NCBI GenBank assembly: GCA_900315105.1
Contig: OMXX01000053.1
Span: 1 to 53,319, forward strand
Length of the DNA stretch: 53,319 nucleotides
Reading direction: 5' to 3'
Source: an uncultured Prevotellaceae bacterium
GTDB lineage: Bacteria; Bacteroidota; Bacteroidia; Bacteroidales; Bacteroidaceae
Shown here: positions 9,484 through 17,201 of the stretch, one piece after another
Position numbering within the stretch: the first letter of the stretch is position 1
Layout of the letters: the number at the start of each line of letters is the position of its first letter
Notes under the pieces: generated by a model
The model's database searches: none
What the model was told of the DNA's origin: nothing
Seen by the model: only the letters and a program-made list of their open reading frames with translations
Made by a program: the position numbers and the translations under genes

Positions 9484-10548
9484 ATGGAGTTGTCAAATCA
9501 TTACCCTAAAAGTGAGAGCCCACTTGTTACTATAGGCATTCCTGTATATAATGTGGAACCCTATATAGAAAAGTGTCTTTTGTCTGTGCTAAATCAGACC
9601 TATCAGAATTTGGAAATTCTTGTGGTAGATGATTGTGGTTCAGACAATTCTATGGCTATTGTTTCGAGTTTGGTACAGAAGCATTCTAGAGGAGCTGCTG
9701 TAAGGATCACTAAACATGCACAGAATAAAGGTATTGGAGAGGCTCGAAATACGATAATTAAAGAGTGCAGAGGAAAGTATGTCTATTTCATAGATTCAGA
9801 TGACTTTATGGAGCCTAATGCGATAGAATTGCTATGTGCTCAATCTGAGAAATATGAAACGGATGTTGCTATTGCTTCTCATAGGAAGGTTGCTTTAAAT
9901 ACGGGAGAAGAATTGCCTACATACCAATATAAATCATTTCGGCGTTTTTATGGTGAAGACGCATTTGCGAATTATGTTTGTTCTGATTTGAGATGGCATG
10001 TTGCTATCGTGGTATGGAACATTTTGTTTTCAGTAGACTTCCTTAGGACTAATAATTTGTTGTTTGCGGGCAGAAAAGATGAGGATGCTTTATTCCTCTC
10101 TGATTATTATTCCGAAGTTAAGAGTGCTGTAATAATGCCAGACATAACTTATAACTATGTTGCACGTCCAGATTCTATTATGGGCTATATGGCAAGAAAA
10201 AAGATTCCTATTAGAGAGATTTACGAACGTTTCAATACAGACGCTATCATGACAGAGCATTGTGCTCGATTAAGAGGTCGCTCTTTCTATGATGTTCATT
10301 GTGCTCGGGTCATGAAGCATAAATTCCGTGCTGTTTGTGTGGCATTAAGACATCGATATCGTTTTACTGAGCCATTGACAAATCAAGAGATTCGTCAAGA
10401 ACTTAAACATCCAGCATCTCTCTCAGATATTATACACTTTAAACGTTATAAACTCTTCAATTTATTTTTTAATATAATTGGTAGGTTTCCACCATCATTG
10501 TCTGTAGGTGTTGTATATGTAATAGGTAAGTTAATCCGGTGGATATGA
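9484..10548 (+). CDS. GT2 family glycosyltransferase
   Basis: 354 residues with VTIGIPVYNVEPYIEKCLLSVLNQTY, LVVDDCGSDNSMAIV and VYFIDSDDFMEP (DxD), so a GT-A inverting transferase. The remainder (WNILFSVDFLRTNNLLF, SAVIMPDITYNYVARPDSIMGYMARK) aligns by eye with the GT2 proteins at 6410 and 10562. It is the last gene of the 7488-10548 operon and converges on the next gene with only 13 bases between stops. Confidence 0.93.
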   Translation: MELSNHYPKSESPLVTIGIPVYNVEPYIEKCLLSVLNQTYQNLEILVVDDCGSDNSMAIVSSLVQKHSRGAAVRITKHAQNKGIGEARNTIIKECRGKYVYFIDSDDFMEPNAIELLCAQSEKYETDVAIASHRKVALNTGEELPTYQYKSFRRFYGEDAFANYVCSDLRWHVAIVVWNILFSVDFLRTNNLLFAGRKDEDALFLSDYYSEVKSAVIMPDITYNYVARPDSIMGYMARKKIPIREIYERFNTDAIMTEHCARLRGRSFYDVHCARVMKHKFRAVCVALRHRYRFTEPLTNQEIRQELKHPASLSDIIHFKRYKLFNLFFNIIGRFPPSLSVGVVYVIGKLIRWI

Positions 10549-10561
10549 TAATTCGTTATTT

Positions 10562-11617
10562 CTATAGTACGTGCTTTCTTTTTCCAAGGATTGTAATAGC
10601 TAGGACAGAAAGACCTGCTGGTAAAATTCCTATGACATAAAAAATTAAATTAATAAGTTTTTGTTTTTTTAACTTTAATATGCTAGACAATGACAAGGGA
10701 TGTCTCATGGCATCCTTAACCATTTCGTTTTTTAATGCAGGTTTAATACGATCCTTATTTTTAAGTACACCGCATATCATGAAAAACATTAAAATCATCC
10801 CTTTAGTACAACGAGTTTCAAAATAGGGTTTACTTTTTAACTCGAGACATTTGTTTTTAAGATAGGTGTATATCCTGATAAACTCCTCTATTTCATCTAA
10901 TTTGATTTCTTTTCGATGTTGGTAATTAGATAGTGAGTTGTCTCTAATCACATAATAATAAGTATGATCAGGAATGATAACGGCACTTTTTACTAATGGA
11001 ATCATATCACAACTACAAATCATATCGTCGTTAAATCTTGCTTGTTTGAAACGGATATGATTCTTCTCAATAAAATCGTGATTAAATAAAATATTCCAAA
11101 TGAAATCCCTTAGAGTAGGGTGAACATCTTTATTGGCATAATTTGCTAAACAATCTTCTCCTCTTAAGACTAAATATGGTTGATTTAGAAAATCTTGACC
11201 TATGTCAATGGGATTTCCGTCAATGTCCACGGGTAGTACAGAACCATAAACCACATCCACTTTATGTTTTACAGCTTGGTTGTATAACTTTTCTATACAG
11301 TCTTCTGAAATATAGTCATCAGAATCTATTAACATGATGTATTCGCCCTGTGCTTCCTCAAGAATACGATTCCGAGCTGCCCAGCAACGCATATTCTGAG
11401 GTTGGGTGATAATTTTAATATTCTTACCCTTTGGATGTGATTCTTGTAACTCTTTAATAATATCAATAGATCTGTCTGGTCCGCGATCATCTACAGCAAG
11501 AATTTCGATATCGTCCGCAAACGACTGGTTTAAAACAGACAACATACATTTCCTAATATATGATTCTACACCATAAACAGGCATCCCAATCGTTACTTTG
11601 TATTTGTATTTCTCCAT
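10562..11617 (-). CDS. GT2 family glycosyltransferase
   Basis: 351 residues. VTIGMPVYGVESYIRKCMLSVLNQSF, ILAVDDRGPDRSIDII and MLIDSDDYISEDC (DxD) define a GT-A core. The C-terminal half again has WNILFNHDFIEKNHIRF and SAVIIPDHTYYYVIRDNSLSNYQHRK, shared with 6410 and 9484. It stands alone on this strand with its own promoter. Confidence 0.93.
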   Translation of the reverse strand: MEKYKYKVTIGMPVYGVESYIRKCMLSVLNQSFADDIEILAVDDRGPDRSIDIIKELQESHPKGKNIKIITQPQNMRCWAARNRILEEAQGEYIMLIDSDDYISEDCIEKLYNQAVKHKVDVVYGSVLPVDIDGNPIDIGQDFLNQPYLVLRGEDCLANYANKDVHPTLRDFIWNILFNHDFIEKNHIRFKQARFNDDMICSCDMIPLVKSAVIIPDHTYYYVIRDNSLSNYQHRKEIKLDEIEEFIRIYTYLKNKCLELKSKPYFETRCTKGMILMFFMICGVLKNKDRIKPALKNEMVKDAMRHPLSLSSILKLKKQKLINLIFYVIGILPAGLSVLAITILGKRKHVL

Positions 11618-11642
11618 ATGAGGGTATTTTAGAATTTTGGTG

Positions 11643-11674
11643 CTAAGTTAATATTTTATTTTGTAATTGCCAAA
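11643..11674 (-). promoter_or_regulatory. Promoter for the GT2 gene at 11617
   Basis: On the minus strand TTTG (11674-11671) is followed after 20 bases by TAACTTAG (11650-11643), one mismatch from TAnnTTTG. The same TAnnTTAG variant occurs at 5150-5157. Confidence 0.5.
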
Positions 11675-11762
11675 TTTTAGGTGGAGATTTTCTCAAAATA
11701 AACAAATAAATACAAAAATGAGAAGAAAAATACTCTTCAAAAAGAAATAAAGTCTACAAAAT

Positions 11763-11793
11763 TTTGATGTTTAAGATAATATATATATATTTG
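11763..11793 (+). promoter_or_regulatory. Promoter for the GT2 gene at 11865
   Basis: TTTG at 11763-11766, a 19-base spacer, then TATATTTG at 11786-11793. The leader would be about 65 bases, longer than most here. A run of alternating AT overlaps the -7 box. Confidence 0.6.
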
Positions 11794-11864
11794 CACTCGA
11801 TAGCATGATCGTATATCGTTAAAGTGATTTGTGAATCGTTGATAGTTTATTTTAATGTTTGAGA

Positions 11865-12887
11865 ATGATGACTATAAGTATTATTGTGCCAATATATAAT
11901 GTGGAGAAGTATATCGGGCGTTGTCTTGATTCTATTTTTGTGCAGGAATATAATGGTGTGGATATAGAATGTATTCTCGTGAATGATTGTACACCTGATA
12001 ATAGTATGGACATTGTTGCGAAGAAGTTGGAATTTTATCACGGGAAGATCATTTTCAAAATTAAGAATTTAGATAAGAATGGTGGACTCTGTATGGCTAG
12101 AAATGCTGGTGTAGAGATTGCTAAAGGTGAATATGTCTTATTTGTGGATTCGGATGATAGACTTCTACCAGATAGTATATCCATTTTCGTTGAAGCATTG
12201 CGTGAAGCAGATGCAAGTTCTTCTATTGATGTGGTTTTAGGGAATACATATATTTGTAAAAATGAAGCTTCTGCAATGAAATTTTGTAGTGAGGAACCTG
12301 TTTTTGTTGATAACGAAAAAGAAGATGGATTACGTAAATTAATGAGAAGAGAGTTGTATCATACGGCTTGGAATAAACTTGTAAAACGAGAACTCTTATT
12401 AATGAATCATATTCAATTTGAAAATGGCATTGTTGATGAAGATCTTTTGTGGTCATACTTCGTTTTCTTAAATGCAAGAAATATTCTTGTTATTCCGATG
12501 ATAACGTATATATATGAAAATAATCCAGGTTCCATTGTAAATACGACTACTGAAAAGTTATCATTAGTGGTTAATAGTCGTATGATTATATGCAACAAGA
12601 TTATGGATTCCCCTCCCAAAGAACTATGTCGCGAGTATTATATATATATTTTTTTCATTTTAATAAGGGCGATTGATTTATATGAGTCAAATGCTGATGT
12701 GTTGCATTCTTTGAAATATAATTTGTTTTCCGTTAGGAATAGGCTGCTAAACGATGTATGGAAGAATAGCAACTATTTGTTGATTCCATTCTTCTTGATA
12801 TCAATTAAACCTTTCTATTACATAACGAAACTAAGGTTGTTTCGTCGGTATTATGATCGAGTCGCTAAATGTTTCTTGCTCTTCTAG
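11865..12887 (+). CDS. GT2 family glycosyltransferase
   Basis: 340 residues beginning MMTISIIVPIYNVEKYIGRCLDSIF. GT-A features include CILVNDCTPDNSMDIV, GGLCMARNAGVEIAKGEYVLFVDSDDRLLPDS (DxD) and the acidic block FENGIVDEDLLWSYF. The C-terminus ends in basic and hydrophobic stretches, likely for membrane association. Either of two adjacent ATGs (11865, 11868) could start it. It is transcribed alone; a possible gene remnant follows on the other strand. Confidence 0.92.
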   Translation: MMTISIIVPIYNVEKYIGRCLDSIFVQEYNGVDIECILVNDCTPDNSMDIVAKKLEFYHGKIIFKIKNLDKNGGLCMARNAGVEIAKGEYVLFVDSDDRLLPDSISIFVEALREADASSSIDVVLGNTYICKNEASAMKFCSEEPVFVDNEKEDGLRKLMRRELYHTAWNKLVKRELLLMNHIQFENGIVDEDLLWSYFVFLNARNILVIPMITYIYENNPGSIVNTTTEKLSLVVNSRMIICNKIMDSPPKELCREYYIYIFFILIRAIDLYESNADVLHSLKYNLFSVRNRLLNDVWKNSNYLLIPFFLISIKPFYYITKLRLFRRYYDRVAKCFLLF

Positions 12888-12916
12888 TGTAGTGTCTTGA
12901 TGATATTTTGATAGAA

Positions 12917-13136
12917 TTATCTATTGTCTGCCAATTCAACCATTGCCAAAATATTGGTCAAGTAACTACTCATGGCACGGGTACTGAGTAGTTGCGTCTT
13001 CCTTCTCATCAGAGAAAAAATGTTAACAGTTTTGTGTTCAAGGTGAGAGAAAATCTTGCCGATGAACTCACTCTTGCTACTGATCTTCAGAGCATCCGTG
13101 TCATAATTCGAATTCCGATTTGTTGGGAAGAATCAT
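12917..13136 (-). pseudogene. Possible 3' remnant of an unidentified gene
   Basis: A stop-free minus-strand frame of about 70 codons ends at TAA 12917-12919 and contains DALKISSKSEFIGKIF, HLEHKTVNIFSLMRRKTQL and SYLTNILAMVELADNR. It reads like real protein but has no start codon near its beginning and overlaps the end of the Stealth gene in another frame. I do not recognise the family. It may be the tail of a gene cut off by recombination, or a chance open frame in AT-rich DNA. Confidence 0.3.
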
Positions 13137-14126
13137 ATTATATGCATCACAGATTTTTCTATGGCAAGTATCATGTTGTGTGTTTGCAGGTGAGTCATTT
13201 AAACATATTTGGGGGAATTGTTGGCTTTTTATTGCCAAAACAATTCTATCAATATTAGAAGGACTAATTTCAAAAATTTTCCCCCTTTTGTTTTTGTGAA
13301 TAGGGGCGAAACGGCCTTTAGCTTGATTCCATGCACACAGGAGATATTGGTTTACCTGTTCATCGCTACGGAATTTACTTGAGCTTGTAAGATTCATGAT
13401 ATCAAAACATCTATCCCATACCTCTTGAAACGATGATTTCAAATGAGGTTGTGTCACATGATCATATACCCCTACAGGCAAAGTCTTATTTATCATAAAG
13501 CACATAAAGTTTTTTTCTACTTGCTTTAACCCCAATTCCATAATATTAAACCATTTCCATCGATTATTCCAAATTGCTTTTTTTATATAGAAACAGCTAT
13601 TTACGACACAATAATCATTGTACAAAATTCTCCCCCAATTGTTATAACTTAAATAATTTGGATACATTAAATCAGCAGACAGTACAGGCACCCCTTTTTT
13701 AAAGAATAGGCTTGGGCTAGTAGGTCTCAACAAAAATGTGTCATCGTTAAACAAAACAAAACATTCCTCTAAATTTGACAATCTATGTAAGTTCAATTCT
13801 ATTACATTTGAATTAAAAGTTGGTAAGTATTCAGAGGGTATATAATCCTTATGGTTAACCAGATTTAATTTGGGATGACTTATATTTAGCCAATTAGGCT
13901 TTTGTCCACAAGTTATAAAATGAATTTTGTTCACCCAAGGAGCAAATTTTTCAATAGAGCGAAACAAATATCTCAATAATTCCGAATCAGCTCTGTATCG
14001 ACATATTGAATTTGCATCAACACTTTTCGGTGATCCAAAAATTACGTTTTCATATTTCTTCTTCTCGGCAAGCCATTTGGAATCCGAACCGTCAACCCAA
14101 GTAATTACGAAATCAATTTTTTCCAT
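13101..14126 (-). CDS. Stealth-family sugar-phosphate transferase
   Basis: 341 residues. It opens with the Stealth CR1 motif IDFVITWVDGSDSKW. CR2 follows with RYRADSELLRYLFRSIEKFAPWVNKIHFIT and the block NSNVIELNLHRLSNLEECFVLFNDD. CR3/CR4-like segments include YDHVTQPHLKSSF and RSDEQVNQYLLCAW. This family includes the N. meningitidis and E. coli capsule hexose-1-phosphate transferases and GlcNAc-1-phosphotransferase, so the product should add a sugar through a phosphodiester link. It is the third gene of a minus-strand operon after the GT2 at 14142. Confidence 0.93.
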   Translation of the reverse strand: MEKIDFVITWVDGSDSKWLAEKKKYENVIFGSPKSVDANSICRYRADSELLRYLFRSIEKFAPWVNKIHFITCGQKPNWLNISHPKLNLVNHKDYIPSEYLPTFNSNVIELNLHRLSNLEECFVLFNDDTFLLRPTSPSLFFKKGVPVLSADLMYPNYLSYNNWGRILYNDYCVVNSCFYIKKAIWNNRWKWFNIMELGLKQVEKNFMCFMINKTLPVGVYDHVTQPHLKSSFQEVWDRCFDIMNLTSSSKFRSDEQVNQYLLCAWNQAKGRFAPIHKNKRGKIFEISPSNIDRIVLAIKSQQFPQICLNDSPANTQHDTCHRKICDAYNMILPNKSEFEL

Positions 14127-14141
14127 ATCTTAATGTTTAAC

Positions 14142-15143
14142 CTAGTATGCTATTTTTGCATATAGATAGTATAGATTGATAAATAAGTGTGGCATCCTTT
14201 TAATCATCATAGTTGTTAACCTTTGCCGGAAGTCATGAACAAAATTTAAATCTGGAGCATAAGTGTTTAGGTAATCCATAATCTCATTTCTGTTTTCTTT
14301 TTGTTTTGTAGTATGCAATGTGTGATATACCATTGTGCAAAATGATGTATAAACGTCTTCTTCTAACTTGTGCAATATTTTTGGTGAAAGGCCCTTGATT
14401 TGCCTTAATTTCCATGTTTCGTTAAGGGCAATGATGAAATCTTTTGTATTGTCTATTTTGTAAGCGTTGGTAGATGAGCCAGGCCATCTTCTATAGATGT
14501 TTAAGATCATATTTGTTCTTATACAACGATTTGCCTTTAGATAGCATTCATGAGTGAATGGTATGTCTTGATACCTTATACCAGAGTAAAAAGACAAATT
14601 TTGTGCGTTGAGAAACTCTCTTCTGTAAAGAGTTCTCCAAACATAACAATGGGAAGGATTAAGATTATCTAGAAATAGTCGTTCGCCTGTTTTCTCTATA
14701 TAGACTGGCGTTGGTTGTTTGGGAATATGTAGATGCATCTCTTTAATCTCCTGATCCTTCAAGGCAATAAAGTCTGCAACAACTAAATCAACCCTGGTTT
14801 CTATTGCTTTCTCTAACAAGGGCTTCAGGCTATTCTCTATTAGCAAGTCATCAGAGTCTGGCATGAGTACATATTCTCCTTTTGCCTTGGCAATACCATT
14901 GTTACGGGCAACGGATAAACCTTGATTTTCTTGATTGAGTACAGTGATGTTCTTATGTTGTTCAATGATGTCTTGGATAACCTCCATGCTTCGGTCCTCA
15001 GTACCATCATTAACGATGATGACTTCAAAAGTATTTTCGTCAAGATCTTGTCTGAAGATACTTTCCATACATGGACGGATATATTTTTCCACGTTATAAA
15101 CGGGGACGATGATACTTAGTAGTAAGCCAGGGTTTTCATTCAT
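14142..15143 (-). CDS. GT2 family glycosyltransferase
   Basis: 333 residues with LLSIIVPVYNVEKYIRPCMESIF, VIIVNDGTEDRSMEV and YVLMPDSDDLLIEN (DxD), a standard GT-A enzyme. QENQGLSVARNNGIAKAKGEY is the usual acceptor-loop block. The C-terminus is mostly helical with a short hydrophobic end. It has its own promoter inside the 3' end of the acyltransferase upstream and sits 15 bases before the Stealth gene, with which it is likely co-transcribed. Confidence 0.92.
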   Translation of the reverse strand: MNENPGLLLSIIVPVYNVEKYIRPCMESIFRQDLDENTFEVIIVNDGTEDRSMEVIQDIIEQHKNITVLNQENQGLSVARNNGIAKAKGEYVLMPDSDDLLIENSLKPLLEKAIETRVDLVVADFIALKDQEIKEMHLHIPKQPTPVYIEKTGERLFLDNLNPSHCYVWRTLYRREFLNAQNLSFYSGIRYQDIPFTHECYLKANRCIRTNMILNIYRRWPGSSTNAYKIDNTKDFIIALNETWKLRQIKGLSPKILHKLEEDVYTSFCTMVYHTLHTTKQKENRNEIMDYLNTYAPDLNFVHDFRQRLTTMMIKRMPHLFINLYYLYAKIAY

Positions 15144-15150
15144 TATTGTC

Positions 15151-16209
15151 CTATTTTGTGTGCAAAAATAGTGCTTTTCTCTGAATCTTGCAAATTTTAA
15201 AATGTTTTTTCCCTAATAATATGGGAAAAAATCGTTTGGACCAGAGGATGATGGGGTAGAACAAGGCAACAATTACGATGGCTGTGGGTAATGCGGTGTA
15301 CCAGTGATAGCAGAAGGTGCCGTTGATTCCTAATGTATGTTCGAGGGAGAAATTAGCAATCGTGACCAACATGATGTGGAGACCGATGATGACGAGTGTG
15401 CCTATGGAGATGTTGGTGACTATAGAGGATTTGAAACCATTGAGCACCTTACAACCATATAAAACACCAAAGAGAAACAGTACGTTGATAGGGTAGAAGA
15501 GGGCGATGTGTAGGACATGTTGCCCTGCATAGAAGGCTTCCAGATGCCAAGAAAAGAGTAAGATGCTTGCCAAAAGACATGTGATGCAGCCAATGATATC
15601 CATTTTGAGATGACATTCTCTGAACAGATGATATTGTCCAAACAAGTAACCCATATAATAATAAGGTAAATTCCGCATGATGCCAATGGGCGTCAGCTGA
15701 GGTGCAAACTCCCAGTATTTGTTGGCACCATAGAGGATGACGGAGAGGATGCAAAGTCCTGTCATTATCCTATGCTGATATTTGGTCTTCCTGCAGAGAT
15801 CGATCAGGATGTGCATAAATAGAATGGCTGGCAGATACCAGAGCGGACCATTCAGTGGCCCGGCAAATGAACTCTCATGCTCCATCAGTAAGGCTCCAAT
15901 CAGTGGCCGCATGGCCTGAAACATATCGGGCATCCCCCCATGAACAAGGTAATATTTCAGGATCCAATAAGGATAGACCACCACATTATATAAAATATAA
16001 GGCACGATGAGGCCGTACCAATATTTCTTCCAATTCTCCTTATCACTCCCCCTGTTTTTTTTCAGATAACCAGAGATGAAAAAGAAAACGACCATTGTCA
16101 GTGCCTGTAGGTAGCGATAATAGAACCACTCTTGCGATTGTGGCAGGTGGCAAAATACCACACTGCATACTGCCAGTGCCTTAGCCCAATCTATCCAGTT
16201 TAATGGCAA
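15151..16209 (-). CDS. Membrane acyltransferase (acyltransferase-3 family)
   Basis: A polytopic inner-membrane protein of 352 residues with about ten hydrophobic segments. The N-terminus LNWIDWAKALAVCSVVFCHLP carries the family histidine at the end of the first helix, followed by FFFISGYLKKN. Such proteins (WecH/OafA-like) O-acetylate surface sugars. The frame has no ATG near its 5' end; TTG 16209 is the best start. That start overlaps the divergent acyltransferase by seven bases. Confidence 0.88.
   Translation of the reverse strand: MPLNWIDWAKALAVCSVVFCHLPQSQEWFYYRYLQALTMVVFFFISGYLKKNRGSDKENWKKYWYGLIVPYILYNVVVYPYWILKYYLVHGGMPDMFQAMRPLIGALLMEHESSFAGPLNGPLWYLPAILFMHILIDLCRKTKYQHRIMTGLCILSVILYGANKYWEFAPQLTPIGIMRNLPYYYMGYLFGQYHLFRECHLKMDIIGCITCLLASILLFSWHLEAFYAGQHVLHIALFYPINVLFLFGVLYGCKVLNGFKSSIVTNISIGTLVIIGLHIMLVTIANFSLEHTLGINGTFCYHWYTALPTAIVIVALFYPIILWSKRFFPILLGKKHFKICKIQRKALFLHTK
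15163..15194 (-). promoter_or_regulatory. Promoter for the GT2 gene at 15143, inside acyltransferase coding sequence
   Basis: On the minus strand TTTG (15194-15191), 20 bases, then TATTTTTG (15170-15163). It lies in the last codons of the acyltransferase gene, so the downstream GT2 and Stealth genes can be transcribed independently of it. Confidence 0.65.
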
Positions 16210-17201
16210 AACAGAGGATTGAATACATCGATGTGATGCGGGGATTCACGATGATTCTCGTAGTCTATTCGCATATCTGCCATTTCTGCTTTGGCGATTC
16301 CTTGTTGGGATTCAATGCGGTGTTTTTCCTGTTTCGTCTGCCTTGTTTCTTCTTCATAAGTGGTTGGCTGTTCGAGACAATGGCTCGAAAACCATTTTGG
16401 GAGGTAGCCCGTCGTAAGATGTTGGTACAGTTGGTGCCTACATTCATCTTTCTTTTTTTGCTGGCTCCACCACCAGAGTTCTTTTATCAATTGGGTGCGC
16501 TGAAAGGTGGCTATTGGTTCACGTTTGTACTTTTTGAGTTTTTCATCCTCTATATGTTAGCCGTGAGGCTTTGTAAGAAATGGGACTTCGGAGTCGCTTT
16601 GTTGATAGCTTTAGGAACTTTTGTTTATTCCAGGTATTATCATGTGATTCTGTCTTCTGCCGTTGGTTGGCAAATATACGCTATCAATTTGTTGGGCTTC
16701 CTAAGTGTGGTAGTATGGAGATACTTCCTTTTTTTCTATATTGGTGCATGGGTAAGAAGGCATTTTGAAGCATTTATCCGATGGACGGACAAACCTGTAG
16801 TTATCTTGGCTATCACAATTGTCTTTGCCTTTGTGGCCTCAACACCGCATAAGAATCATCTGATCTATGAGATGTTGCGGTTTTATGTGGGAGGCATCAG
16901 CGGCATGTGGATGGTGTTCTGTTTCTTCCGTCTTTCTGCTTCGTGGCTTCAGCGTATTCGTCTGTCAAAGCCTCTGCAGTATGTCGGCACTCGAACACTT
17001 GATATTTATCTGCTTCACTATTTCTTCCTGCCACGCTTTCTTCTGCCTTATGCAGGGCTGTTGCAAAATTATAACAACAGCGCGATAGAGTTTGTGGTTA
17101 TCTTATCTATCGCGCTGCTGGTGCTGAGTGTTACTTTATTGGCGAGTTATGTGATTCGTCTCGCTCCCTTCCTCAGACATTATCTTTTTGGGGTTGACTA
17201 A
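16203..17201 (+). CDS. Membrane acyltransferase (acyltransferase-3 family)
   Basis: 332 residues, about ten hydrophobic segments. It begins MAKQRIEYIDVMRGFTMILVVYSHI with the catalytic-type histidine at the end of helix 1, then LFRLPCFFFISGWLFE. It has the same fold as its divergent neighbour but low apparent identity, so it probably modifies a different sugar or position. Its stop overlaps the stop of the convergent LruC gene by four bases. I could not find a clear promoter just upstream. Confidence 0.9.
   Translation: MAKQRIEYIDVMRGFTMILVVYSHICHFCFGDSLLGFNAVFFLFRLPCFFFISGWLFETMARKPFWEVARRKMLVQLVPTFIFLFLLAPPPEFFYQLGALKGGYWFTFVLFEFFILYMLAVRLCKKWDFGVALLIALGTFVYSRYYHVILSSAVGWQIYAINLLGFLSVVVWRYFLFFYIGAWVRRHFEAFIRWTDKPVVILAITIVFAFVASTPHKNHLIYEMLRFYVGGISGMWMVFCFFRLSASWLQRIRLSKPLQYVGTRTLDIYLLHYFFLPRFLLPYAGLLQNYNNSAIEFVVILSIALLVLSVTLLASYVIRLAPFLRHYLFGVD

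Noticed and set aside
12992..13258. 88-codon plus-strand frame over the end of the Stealth gene
   Set aside because: Starts with TTG, has no ribosome-binding site, and overlaps a convincing coding sequence on the other strand.
16200..16490. 96-codon minus-strand frame within the plus-strand acyltransferase
   Set aside because: No family features, and it overlaps the clear N-terminus of a membrane acyltransferase.
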